This document shows, one piece after another, positions 7,811 through 16,119 of a stretch of 64,000 bases of DNA. Within the stretch, counting starts at the first letter, position 1. Each line of letters starts with the position of its first letter. A program made the translations under genes and the position numbers. This stretch comes from Paracoccus chinensis (GTDB taxonomy: Bacteria; Pseudomonadota; Alphaproteobacteria; Rhodobacterales; Rhodobacteraceae): NCBI RefSeq assembly GCF_900102885.1, contig NZ_FNGE01000001.1, positions 62,001-126,000 on the forward strand. The letters run 5' to 3'. Under the pieces are notes generated by a model, which did not search any database, had not been told where the DNA came from, and saw nothing but the letters and a program-made list of their open reading frames with translations.

Positions 7811-9207
7811 GGCCGGTCGGGAAAACCGAACGCCACGTAGTCGCGCAGGTAAGCGGCCTTGGCGGCCTTGCGCAGCGCGGGGTCGTCCAGCGCCGCGGGC
7901 AGCGGCTCGGGCTCGGGGCCGTCGCGGTCGAGCCCGGCCGCGCGGGCGAGAAAGCCCAGGTCTTCGGCCATGCGGTTCTCGCGCGCGACAAGGTCGGGGG
8001 CCGCGATCCGGTTGAACCCCGCCAGCACCTCGGACTGCGAGGCCCAGCCGGGATGCGTGGCAAGCCCGGTCTGGCCATTGAGGTTGCGGCGAAGGAAATC
8101 GAGGAACCCGGCGAAGAGCGGCAGCTTGTCCGTCTCGGTCAGGGCGTGCAGGTCTTCGTCGGCGGGTAGGTCGATGCGGTGGACCTCGCGCAACACGCGC
8201 CGCAGGTCGGGGTTGCGGGCAGCCAGCAGGACGTGGAACGCCTCCCAGGCGCGGGGCAGCGGATGGCGCAGCACGGTGAAGGCGCGGTGGCCGGGATGGG
8301 CGCGCTTCCACTGGCGCAGGGCGTTCTGGGTCAGGTCGCCCTCGACCGGACCCAGGGCGGACAGCCAGGCTTCGATCCGGTCAGAAGGTCCGCCGCGCAC
8401 CGGCATGAACAGCAGTCCCCGCCCCGCCTCGGCCGTCAGGAACGAGGGCACGGCGGGCCCGCGCTTCGGCTCGAAGCCGGGGATGCGGTGCAACTGGAAG
8501 GGGTCAGTGGCGACCAGCTCGGCCTGCATGGCGGTGAAGTTCGTGACCTTCTCGGCCATCTCGCGCGGGTTCTGGGGCACCTGGTCCTGCGCGGGTTCGA
8601 CGCGGTCCAGGTCGGTGCGGCCGAGCCAGTGCAGAAGGCCCGTCATCACGTCCGCGTCGCGCAGGTCGTCGTAGTTCAGCCAGAAGGCCGTCTGGCCGCG
8701 CTGCTGCAACCCATGGTGAATGCGGTCAAGGAAGGCCTGCGTAGCGCCCAGACTTTCGCGGAAGCTGGGCGCGTCGAACTCGACCGCCGCCGGGATCGGG
8801 GTCTCGGTCGCGTTCAGCTTCCACTGGTTGGTGGCATAGGCCAGTTGCGTCGAAACCCAGCTGTCGATCGGGTTCCGCGTCAGAACGATCTTGGCGCAGG
8901 CGGGATCGTCCATGATCGCGTCGAAGACACGCGGGTCATGGTCGTGGAAATAGCGGAAGCCGGCAAGGTGGTCGGGCTTGTCGAACAGTGCGCGCAGCAG
9001 GCGGTGGGGATCGGCCTCGCGCTCGGCCATGGTGACGCCCCGCAACTCGTCCTTGTCGGGCCAGCCCATCATGTAGGGGTTGAAGGCCTCGCCGAAGCAG
9101 GTGACGCGCCTGACCCCGTTCAGCGTCGCTTCCAGCAGGTTCGAGCCGGTGCGCATCCCGGCAAAGATCACGAAGCTGCGAAAGGCTGTCATCGGCTGGT
9201 CCTGCAT
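7807..9207 (-). CDS. Sulfotransferase-family protein with two sulfotransferase-like halves
   Basis: A 466-residue cytoplasmic enzyme predicted to transfer sulfate from PAPS to an acceptor. The N-terminal half begins with the PAPS-binding loop region FRSFVIFAGMRTGSNLLEATLN, followed by CFGEAFNP and the 3'-phosphate-contact type motif KIVLTRNPIDSWVSTQLA. The C-terminal half has a second weaker pattern. FTVLRHPLPRAWEAFHVLL resembles the RHPxxRxxSxF motif of family-2 sulfotransferases, and LATHPGWASQSEVLAGF with LVARENRMAEDLGFLARAAGL resembles the end of that domain. No second P-loop is evident. It is the last gene of the minus-strand glycan block. The start at 9207 (MQDQPMTAF) is uncertain; 9192 is the alternative. 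Confidence 0.75.
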   Translation of the reverse strand: MQDQPMTAFRSFVIFAGMRTGSNLLEATLNGVRRVTCFGEAFNPYMMGWPDKDELRGVTMAEREADPHRLLRALFDKPDHLAGFRYFHDHDPRVFDAIMDDPACAKIVLTRNPIDSWVSTQLAYATNQWKLNATETPIPAAVEFDAPSFRESLGATQAFLDRIHHGLQQRGQTAFWLNYDDLRDADVMTGLLHWLGRTDLDRVEPAQDQVPQNPREMAEKVTNFTAMQAELVATDPFQLHRIPGFEPKRGPAVPSFLTAEAGRGLLFMPVRGGPSDRIEAWLSALGPVEGDLTQNALRQWKRAHPGHRAFTVLRHPLPRAWEAFHVLLAARNPDLRRVLREVHRIDLPADEDLHALTETDKLPLFAGFLDFLRRNLNGQTGLATHPGWASQSEVLAGFNRIAAPDLVARENRMAEDLGFLARAAGLDRDGPEPEPLPAALDDPALRKAAKAAYLRDYVAFGFPDRP

Positions 9208-9271
9208 GTCGTGGCCCAAGGCGGCCGCGCGCAACCTTGGCGGTTGCGCGGGCGGCGTCAACCAGCGGCCC

Positions 9272-11065
9272 TCAGCCCGTCCGCTGCCGCGGAAGCGCGA
9301 TTTCCCGCGGCGGCGCCCCAGCCTCTGCCGGGCTGTCCGCCGCCTCGGGAACGGGGAGTGGCGCGGCCAGCGCCCGCAGCACGCGCGGGTCACCCATCTT
9401 GCGCGGTCTCAGGCCCGCGTTCCGCAGCGCCCGGACCAGCCGCAGGACGCCGGTGATGTCCTGCAGGGGCGGCGCGGGAAGGCTGGCGGCGCCCCCTTCC
9501 GGCAGCAGGGTCATGCAGATTTCCGACCAGACCTCGTCGGGCTGGGCCAGCGCCTCGGCCAGGGTCCAGCGGCGCACCCGCGCCTTGACCCAGACCGAAT
9601 CGAGGGTGTCGAGGAACCGGACCTCGGCCCGCTGCAGCTTGGCCGCGATGCGCCGCACGTCGTCGAAAGGCATGCCGGAATGGATCAGCGGCAGGATCCA
9701 GGCGCCCGTGACGACCAGAAGCTGCGCGTTCGGATCGGTCGCCATGAACCAGTTGAGATATTGACGGTCCCGCGGCGAATACAGGAACGCGGGCATCGGA
9801 TCCGAGGACCGGATCAGCGAGGCGAGGAACCCCTGCGGGTCGAGGTTGCGCAGCCCCACATGGGCCGATAGTGCCCCCGGTCCGATGAGGCCGCCATCCG
9901 CGAACTCGACCTCCTGCCGGCCGAAGACATGGCCGTGGATCGTCCGGCCCGTGGCTTGGGCCGCAGCCTCGCGCAGGCCCAGGAACAGGTCGCCCACGCC
10001 GTAAAGGACGGCATAGGGCTGGGCCGTCTTGCCGTTCTCGGCGTCCTTCCGGGGAAAGCGGCTTTGCATGTAAAGCCCCGGCCGCCCCAGCCTGCGACGC
10101 GCCGCCGCCCGGTCCAGCAGCGCCTCGATCCGCTCGGTGTCGGGCTCCTCGTCGGCGTCCGCAGGCTCGGTGCGCCGGGGGAAGGCGTCGTAAAGCGCCG
10201 AGGCGCCGGGCCAGATCTTGCGCGCGACGAAGATGCGCGAGGTTCCCAGCAGCGCTAGGTGATCGTCGTAGAAGACGTAGGGCTTGCCCTGGGCGTCGAA
10301 CTTGGCCAGCGTCAGCGACCGGCTTTCGACATGCACCGAATGGCGGCGGACCAGGGTCTGGAAATAGCTTTCGTCGGGAATCCAGACGTGGCGGAAATAA
10401 CGGTCGAACTCGGCCCGGCGGGGATCGTTCAGGACCGCTTCCAGTGTCCCGCGCGTCAGGCACCACCATTGCGAGCCGATATGCGGCGTGACGCCCTGAG
10501 GGATGGGACGTGCCACACCCAGCCGGCGCTGCAGCCGCACATAGCGGTCGAAGAGCTTGCGGTGGCGGCGGAAGGAAAAGGGGAAATGCAGCGTGAAGCG
10601 TTCCTCGTTCAAGCCGCCCACGGTCCAGCCCACGTCGCGCACGCTGACGCTTTCGATGAAATCGGCCTCGGGATAGTTGGCGAGGAAGCGCCGCAGTTCG
10701 TCCACCGGGCGCAGGGGCAGGCAGGCCCCCGAGGCGAGAAAGACATGGGTGACGTCGGGATGCGCCTGCAGCAGCTGCGCCGCCGCGTCCAGCGTGGCCG
10801 CCACCAGGCTGAAGGTGCCCCAGGTGCAGGACCGGCGCGGGGCGTAGATGGTGCCCGTCCCCTCGAGCGCGTCCTTCAGCGCCTCCACGGCCGCCTCGGG
10901 GGCCTTGGCATCGACATGCATGATGACGCGCGCGCCGCCATCCGACCAGATGCGGGCCATCCGCGCGGCCAGGCCGAGGTTCTCGTGGCACAGCATGATG
11001 ACGCCCAGCCGGACGCCTGCGCCTTCCTTGCCGCCGCGGATGAAGGGGATCGGCGCCGCGTTCAT
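9272..11065 (-). CDS. GT14 beta-1,6-N-acetylglucosaminyltransferase-like protein with DUF5927 domain
   Basis: A 597-residue two-domain protein. Residues about 20-270 match the core-2/I-branching (GT14, xylosyltransferase-like) fold. They run from VRLGVIMLCHENLGLAARMARIW and IMHVDAKAP, through HVFLASGACLPLRPVDELRRFL and HIGSQWWCLTRGTLEAVL, to HVWIPDESYFQTLVRRH. The remainder, from about residue 330 (YAVLYGVGDLFLGLREAAAQATG to EVWSEICMTLLPEGG), corresponds to the DUF5927 extension that accompanies this GT in Rhodobacteraceae, by recollection of family naming. The start at 11065 overlaps the preceding GT2 stop by four bases (ATGA). It probably adds a sugar to a surface polysaccharide. The exact sugar is unknown. 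Confidence 0.8.
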   Translation of the reverse strand: MNAAPIPFIRGGKEGAGVRLGVIMLCHENLGLAARMARIWSDGGARVIMHVDAKAPEAAVEALKDALEGTGTIYAPRRSCTWGTFSLVAATLDAAAQLLQAHPDVTHVFLASGACLPLRPVDELRRFLANYPEADFIESVSVRDVGWTVGGLNEERFTLHFPFSFRRHRKLFDRYVRLQRRLGVARPIPQGVTPHIGSQWWCLTRGTLEAVLNDPRRAEFDRYFRHVWIPDESYFQTLVRRHSVHVESRSLTLAKFDAQGKPYVFYDDHLALLGTSRIFVARKIWPGASALYDAFPRRTEPADADEEPDTERIEALLDRAAARRRLGRPGLYMQSRFPRKDAENGKTAQPYAVLYGVGDLFLGLREAAAQATGRTIHGHVFGRQEVEFADGGLIGPGALSAHVGLRNLDPQGFLASLIRSSDPMPAFLYSPRDRQYLNWFMATDPNAQLLVVTGAWILPLIHSGMPFDDVRRIAAKLQRAEVRFLDTLDSVWVKARVRRWTLAEALAQPDEVWSEICMTLLPEGGAASLPAPPLQDITGVLRLVRALRNAGLRPRKMGDPRVLRALAAPLPVPEAADSPAEAGAPPREIALPRQRTG

Positions 11066-12087
11066 GCCCAGTTGCCCCTCGAGATCAGGCCCAGGTCCTC
11101 GAGCTGGCGCCAGTCGCGGTAATCGCGCGACTGCTCGCACCAGAAATCGGCCCGTTGCTGAAGACCCTGCTGGTAGGCGTGGTATTCGCGGCTGTTGGCG
11201 TAATGCTGGCGGCGGTCCAGTTCCTCGGCGGACTTGTCGGCGAAGGTGGACAGGAACTTGGCATGCAGCAGCGCACCCGAGGCCATCTCTCCCCCGTCCT
11301 CGTCATAGACGACGTTCAGAGAGCGCGGCAGCAGCATGTGGGTCGAGCTGACATAGACATAGCTGCGCTTCCATCTGACCAGCGGGATCTTGTTCAGCGC
11401 CGGCGCATTCTCGGCGTCCTCAGCGAACAGGGCGCGGGCGCGCGGGCCGCCCTGGATCCAGAGGTTGCGGTAAAGCGCGTTCTTGCGGATCGAATAGTTG
11501 GCCGGATCGAACCACGAGGCGATCTCGAACGGATCCTGTCCTTCCGCATAGGGCTGCGCCGTGACGGGCCCCTTGGGATACATGTCCAGCAGCATCGCCG
11601 AAAAGGACCGCATGCCGGACGACGCCAGCCAGTCCGTCAGGGCCCCGAGCGGGCGGGTGTTGATATGGGGATAGACCAGGAATTCGTCGGGATCGACGGT
11701 CAAGCACCAGTGGCCGTCGCCATGCCGGCGCAGCAGCGCGTTGATCCAGTCCATCCCGAAGCGCGAGCCCTTGTAGCTGGCCGTCGTGCTCCAAAGCGAC
11801 AGGTCGGGCTGCTCCGCCAGGTATTCGCGGCTGCCGTCATTGCTGCCGTTGTCCACGATCAGGAAATGCCCGACCCCGATCCGGCGATAATAGTCCAGGA
11901 AATAGGGCAGCCGAACCCGTTCATTCCGCAGCGTGACAAAGGCCAGGATATCGCCCGGAGCGATCTGCGCCGTGCGGTCCCTGACCGAATCGAGATGGCG
12001 CCCGCGGCGAATCGCCCGGGCAAGAAGATACTGGCGACGTGCCCTCAGTCGGAACATCGTCACCAGACGCTGTTTGAACTTGCGCAC
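11062..12087 (-). CDS. Glycosyltransferase family 2 protein (copy A)
   Basis: A 341-residue GT-A type glycosyltransferase of the Glyco_tranf_2_4/GT92-like group. The N-terminal arginine-rich helix is followed by the core fold: DILAFVTLRNERVRLPYFLDYYRRIG, then HFLIVDNGSNDGS, then the metal-binding segment CLTVDPDEFLVYPH with the Asp-x-Asp dyad. The second half contains LLDMYPKGPVTAQPYAEG, FDPANYSIRKNALYRNLWIQGGPRARALF and a KIPLVRWKRSYVYVSSTH acceptor-side segment. The next copy (12234-13274) aligns with it along its whole length. It is coupled to the GT14-DUF5927 gene downstream. Acceptor is unknown. Confidence 0.85.
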   Translation of the reverse strand: MRKFKQRLVTMFRLRARRQYLLARAIRRGRHLDSVRDRTAQIAPGDILAFVTLRNERVRLPYFLDYYRRIGVGHFLIVDNGSNDGSREYLAEQPDLSLWSTTASYKGSRFGMDWINALLRRHGDGHWCLTVDPDEFLVYPHINTRPLGALTDWLASSGMRSFSAMLLDMYPKGPVTAQPYAEGQDPFEIASWFDPANYSIRKNALYRNLWIQGGPRARALFAEDAENAPALNKIPLVRWKRSYVYVSSTHMLLPRSLNVVYDEDGGEMASGALLHAKFLSTFADKSAEELDRRQHYANSREYHAYQQGLQQRADFWCEQSRDYRDWRQLEDLGLISRGNWA

Positions 12088-12233
12088 ACCAAACGCCCTT
12101 GAAAGTCACGCGAAACACAGGGCCGTGACGCAGAGTCGGCAAGAAAAAAAGCCAAGGCAACCTGCAGACCAGCATAGGCCAGGCAGATGATCGCGTCACG
12201 CGATGCTTTGTTACACCTTTCAGCATCGACATG

Positions 12234-13274
12234 CTAGCTTGGTCCGTTCCAGCCGCCCGCGGACATCAATCCCGCCTCGACAAGGCTTTCCCAGCCCGCA
12301 AGCCGCCACGCCTGCGGAGCCCAGAGATCGGGGTTGTCGATCAGGGCGGCGTAATAGTCCTGGAAGGCCGAGGGATCGTGAAAATGCTGGCGCCGCTCGC
12401 GTTCGATCCGCGACTTCTCGACAATCGAGGGCAGGAACTTGGTGTGCAGCAGCGCCCCAGACAGGCGGGGGTCGCCGGGGCCGTCCCAGGCATCGTTCAG
12501 CCGCGCGGGCAGGGCCGAATGGGTCGAGTTCACGTAAGCGAAGCCCCGTCGCCAGCGGACCAGCGGCAGCTTGTTCAGCGTGGGCGCGCGGCGCGGGTTG
12601 TCCCGGAAGAAGACGCGGTCGCGCACGCCGCCTTGAACCCAGCGGTTCCGCAGCGGCGGCTGGATCGCCGTGCGGTAGTTGTCCGCGTCGAACCACTCCA
12701 GCCGGGCAAGCGCCGCCTGATCCTCCATCGGCTCGGGCGGGCAGAGCGGCCCCTTGGGATAAAGCTCGACCATCAGCGCGCCCAGGGCGGTCACGCGGCG
12801 GCGGTCGAGTTCGGCGATCAGATCCCGCAGCGTGGCGCGGTCGTGATGGGGAAAGAGGAACAGCTCGTCGGCGTCCAGCGTCAGGCACCAGTGCCCGGCG
12901 CCATGACGGTTCAGCAGCCAGTTCGTCCAGTCGCGGCCGAAGCGCGAGCCGCGATAGCTGGCACGCGTCGTCCACAGCGTCACATCGGGCTGGCTGGCCA
13001 GCATCTCGGCGCTGCCGTCGTCGCTGCCGTTGTCCACGATCAGGAAGCGACCCACGCCCAGTCGGCGGTGATGGTCCAGCCAGTGCGGCAGGCGTTCCTC
13101 TTCGTTGCGCACCACGGCAAACGCCAGCACCGCACCTTGCCCGAGCGTCGGCCCCCCCTTGGTCACAAGCGTCAGGTCATGGCGACTGCGGAAGGCCCGC
13201 CACAGCAGGCGGCGGCGTTTCCAGTCAAGCGTCAGGCGCTGTCGCAGAGTCGGGACGGGCGCGGGGTCCGCCAC
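12234..13274 (-). CDS. Glycosyltransferase family 2 protein (copy B, paralogue)
   Basis: A 346-residue paralogue of copy A. Shared blocks are VLAFAVVRNEEERLPHWLDHHRRLGVGRFLIV, DNGSDDGS, CLTLDADELFLFPHHD with the Asp-x-Asp dyad, VELYPKGPLCPP, PLRNRWVQGGVRDRVFF and TLNKLPLVRWRRGFAYVNSTHSALP. The start is a GTG at 13274, only two bases after the galE stop, so it is almost certainly in the galU-galE operon. A 146-bp gap without an obvious terminator separates it from copy A. The pair probably arose by tandem duplication and then diverged in acceptor preference. Confidence 0.85.
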   Translation of the reverse strand: MADPAPVPTLRQRLTLDWKRRRLLWRAFRSRHDLTLVTKGGPTLGQGAVLAFAVVRNEEERLPHWLDHHRRLGVGRFLIVDNGSDDGSAEMLASQPDVTLWTTRASYRGSRFGRDWTNWLLNRHGAGHWCLTLDADELFLFPHHDRATLRDLIAELDRRRVTALGALMVELYPKGPLCPPEPMEDQAALARLEWFDADNYRTAIQPPLRNRWVQGGVRDRVFFRDNPRRAPTLNKLPLVRWRRGFAYVNSTHSALPARLNDAWDGPGDPRLSGALLHTKFLPSIVEKSRIERERRQHFHDPSAFQDYYAALIDNPDLWAPQAWRLAGWESLVEAGLMSAGGWNGPS

Positions 13275-13276
13275 CG

Positions 13277-14278
13277 TCAGCCGGCGTAATGCCCGGTCTG
13301 GTGCCAGCGCCAGGCGTCCGAGATCATGGACGGCAGGGTGGAGCGGTGCGGCTGCCAGCCCAGTACCCGGCCCGCCTTTTCACTGCCCGAGACCAGCTTC
13401 ACCGCGTCGCCACCACGCCGCGGCCCCTCGACCATCGGCACGGCGCGGTTGGTGACATGGCGCGAATGGTCCAGGACCTCGCGGACCGAGAACCCGTTGC
13501 CGGTGCCGAGGCAGAAGACCTCGGTCCCGCCCTGCGGCAGTTCGCCCGCCGTCCGCAGCCAGTTCAGGCCCAGCACATGAGCATCCACCAGGTCCATCAC
13601 GTGGACATAGTCGCGGATGCAGGTCCCGTCGGGGGTCGGGTAATCGGTGCCGTGGATCGTCAGCGCGTCGCGCTTGCCGTCGATGGCGTCCAGGATCAGC
13701 GGGATCAGATGCGTCTCGGGCTGGTGGAACTCGCCCACCTGTGCCTCGGGGTCGGCGCCCGCGACATTGAAGTAACGGAAGATGACAGACCGCAGCCCAT
13801 GCGCATCGCCGAAGTCGCGCAGCATGTCCTCGATCGCGCGCTTGGAGGCGCCATAGGAGTTCAGCGGCGCCTGGGGGCTGGATTCGTCCAGCACCACGCC
13901 GTCCTGGTCGCCGTAGGTGGCACAGGTCGAGCTGAAGACGAAGTCGCGGACACCTGCCGCCACCGTCGCCTCGATCAGGTTCAGCGAGGCGCAGACATTG
14001 CCGCGCCAGTACTTGCCCGGCTCGCGCATCGCCTCGCCCACCTGGCTGAGGGCGGCGAAATGCATCACGGCGACGGGCTTGTGGATGGCGAAGACCTCGT
14101 CCAGCCGGGCGCGGTCCATCAGGTCGCCCTGTTCGAAGGGGCCGAACTTCACCGCCTCGCGCCAGCCGGTGCAAAGGTTGTCATAGGTCACGGGCACATA
14201 GCCCGCCGCCGCCAGCGCCTTGCAGGCGTGCGAGCCGATATAGCCCGCGCCGCCCGTCACCAGAACCGTGTCGGCCAT
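13277..14278 (-). CDS. galE: UDP-glucose 4-epimerase GalE
   Basis: Extended short-chain dehydrogenase that interconverts UDP-glucose and UDP-galactose. It has 333 residues, the normal length. The Rossmann motif VTGGAGYIGSHACKAL is at residues 7-22. The catalytic triad region is SSTCATYG followed by NSYGASKRAIEDML (YxxxK). RYFNVAGADPE is the classical GalE substrate-loop motif. The gene sits two to three bases from both neighbours, galU upstream and GT2 copy B downstream. This makes a nucleotide-sugar supply module feeding the adjacent glycosyltransferases. Confidence 0.95.
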   Translation of the reverse strand: MADTVLVTGGAGYIGSHACKALAAAGYVPVTYDNLCTGWREAVKFGPFEQGDLMDRARLDEVFAIHKPVAVMHFAALSQVGEAMREPGKYWRGNVCASLNLIEATVAAGVRDFVFSSTCATYGDQDGVVLDESSPQAPLNSYGASKRAIEDMLRDFGDAHGLRSVIFRYFNVAGADPEAQVGEFHQPETHLIPLILDAIDGKRDALTIHGTDYPTPDGTCIRDYVHVMDLVDAHVLGLNWLRTAGELPQGGTEVFCLGTGNGFSVREVLDHSRHVTNRAVPMVEGPRRGGDAVKLVSGSEKAGRVLGWQPHRSTLPSMISDAWRWHQTGHYAG

Positions 14279-14280
14279 TC

Positions 14281-15171
14281 TTATTCCGCGGCTTTCCGCA
14301 TCGCCATGACGTCGTGCAGATATTCCGCGAACTCGTCCTTGAGCTCGTCGCGCGCCAGGCCGAAGGCCACCGTCGCCTGCAGGAAGCCCGCCTTGGACCC
14401 GCAGTCGTAGCGCTGGCCGCGGAAGCGCAGGCCATAGACGTCGCGGCCTTCCTCGATCTCGTCGGCAATGGCGTCGGTCAGCTGGATCTCGCCGCCCGCG
14501 CCCTGCTTGAGCTTGTTGAGGTTCTCCATCACCGTCGGCGCCAGGATGTAGCGGCCGATCACGGCGAGGTTCGAGGGCGGGTTCTCCTTGGGCTTCTCGA
14601 CCATGCCCTTGGCACGGACGATGGCGCCCATGTCCTCGGCCACGTCGAGCACACCGTAGGATTTCGTCTTTTCCAGCGGCACTTCCATGGTCGCGACCAT
14701 GCTGCCGCCGGTTTCGGCATGGGCCTCGATCATCTGCTGCAGGCAGGGCGGTTCGCCCATGACCACGTCGTCGGTCAGCACGACCGCGAAGGGCTCGTCA
14801 TGGATCAGGCGGCGGGCGCACCAGACGGCATGGCCCAGGCCCATGGCCTTGTGCTGGCGGATATAGGCGATCGCGCCGGATTCCATGTTGGTCTGGCGCA
14901 GCAATTCCAGCAGATCGTCCTTGCCGGCCTTGCGCAGCGTGTTTTCCAGCTCGTGCGCATGGTCGAAATAATCCTCGAGCGCGCCCTTGCCGCGCGAGGT
15001 GACGAAGATGAATTCCTTGATACCCGCGGCCCGCGCCTCGTCGATCGCGTACTGGATCAGGGGGCGGTCCACGAGGGTCATGATTTCCTTCGGGATCGAC
15101 TTGGTCGCCGGAAGGAAGCGTGTGCCCAGGCCCGCGACGGGGAAAATGGCCTTTGTAACCTTGCGATTCAT
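14281..15171 (-). CDS. galU: UTP-glucose-1-phosphate uridylyltransferase GalU
   Basis: Makes UDP-glucose from UTP and glucose-1-phosphate. It has 296 residues. The nucleotide-binding signature KAIFPVAGLGTRFLPATKSIPKEIM is at the N-terminus. It is followed by GLGHAVWCARRLIHDEPFAVVLTDD, EKPKENPPSNLAVIGRYIL and GEIQLTDAIADEI, all diagnostic of GalU. It is the first gene of the tight galU-galE-GT2 run (two-base gap to galE). The 144-bp upstream gap to kdsB probably contains its promoter. Confidence 0.96.
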   Translation of the reverse strand: MNRKVTKAIFPVAGLGTRFLPATKSIPKEIMTLVDRPLIQYAIDEARAAGIKEFIFVTSRGKGALEDYFDHAHELENTLRKAGKDDLLELLRQTNMESGAIAYIRQHKAMGLGHAVWCARRLIHDEPFAVVLTDDVVMGEPPCLQQMIEAHAETGGSMVATMEVPLEKTKSYGVLDVAEDMGAIVRAKGMVEKPKENPPSNLAVIGRYILAPTVMENLNKLKQGAGGEIQLTDAIADEIEEGRDVYGLRFRGQRYDCGSKAGFLQATVAFGLARDELKDEFAEYLHDVMAMRKAAE

Positions 15172-15315
15172 CCTGCGCTCCGTCTGCGAACCGGGTTTAT
15201 TGGACTTATCCTATGGCTGCCGCACTGCGGCAAGATAGCTTGCGGGCAAAATCCACGGAACTGCGGCGAATGCCGCGGATTTTTGCCTAAAAGGACAGCA
15301 CAGGGCTGGAACGCG

Positions 15316-16116
15316 TCAGGCCATGCCCATGCGCTGCATCATTTCCTCGATCCGGGGAACATCCTCGGGGTTGTTCAGTTCCCAGAACTCGCGGCCCTGC
15401 GCCTGCACCTCGACGCAAAGCACCGAGCCGCCGTTCTCCAGGAAACGCAACTGCTCGAGCCCTTCCAGCCGCTCCAGCCGCCCCTCGGGCCAGCCGGCAT
15501 AGGCCGCCAGCGTCGCTGGGCGATAGGCATAGACGCCGACGTGGTGGAACACCGGGCTTGCCGCGTCGGGCGCAACCTCGTGGGGTACGAAGGGGATGAC
15601 CTCCTTCGAGAAATAAAGCGCCCGGCCGTCCACCCCGAAGACGGCGGTGGTGCCGCCGACCCGACCCGCCGCGCGGTCGGCCAGAAGATCGGCGCGCATC
15701 GCGCCCGAGCAGTTCAGCACTGGCGTCGCCACCTGCGCCTCGGGCGCGGCGCGCAGGCCCGCGACCAGGTCCTCGACGAACCAGGCCGGCGTCAGCGGCG
15801 CGTCGCCCTGAAGGTTCACGATCATTTCGGGCGTCTCGGGCAGACCCACCAGCACCTCGGCGCAGCGTTCCGTCCCGTTGCGGCAGGCGGAGGAGGTCAT
15901 GGCGACCTCGGCCCCGAAGCCCGCGGCATGATCGGCGATGCGGCTGTCGTCGGTGGCGACGATCACGCGGGCGGCGCCCCGGACGACCATCGCGGCCTCC
16001 CAGCTGCGGCGGATCAGGGTCCTGGCCTCGCCGTCCGCCCCCCGCAACTCGACCAGCGGCTTGCCGGGATAGCGGGTCGAGGCGAAGCGGGCGGGAATGA
16101 CGATGACGACGGACAC
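15316..16116 (-). CDS. kdsB: 3-deoxy-manno-octulosonate cytidylyltransferase (CMP-Kdo synthetase)
   Basis: Activates Kdo as CMP-Kdo for lipopolysaccharide core or capsule linkage. It has 266 residues. The N-terminal signature VVIVIPARFASTRYPGKPL is followed by VIVATDDSRIADHA, MTSSACRNGTERCAEVL (usually S-x-x-x-x-G-T-x-R) and NLQGDAPLTP. The C-terminal part carries FHHVGVYAYRPATLAAYAG. The sequence is rather divergent from enterobacterial KdsB, so a related nonulosonate cytidylyltransferase is a lesser possibility. It lies three bases downstream of cysQ. Confidence 0.88.
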   Translation of the reverse strand: MSVVIVIPARFASTRYPGKPLVELRGADGEARTLIRRSWEAAMVVRGAARVIVATDDSRIADHAAGFGAEVAMTSSACRNGTERCAEVLVGLPETPEMIVNLQGDAPLTPAWFVEDLVAGLRAAPEAQVATPVLNCSGAMRADLLADRAAGRVGGTTAVFGVDGRALYFSKEVIPFVPHEVAPDAASPVFHHVGVYAYRPATLAAYAGWPEGRLERLEGLEQLRFLENGGSVLCVEVQAQGREFWELNNPEDVPRIEEMMQRMGMA

Positions 16117-16119
16117 GGC

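Noticed and set aside
12185..12210. Hairpin ATCGCG-TCA-CGCGAT as a terminator in the GT2 gap
   Set aside because: A 6-bp stem with no T run in the direction of the flanking minus-strand genes; more likely chance in GC-rich DNA.
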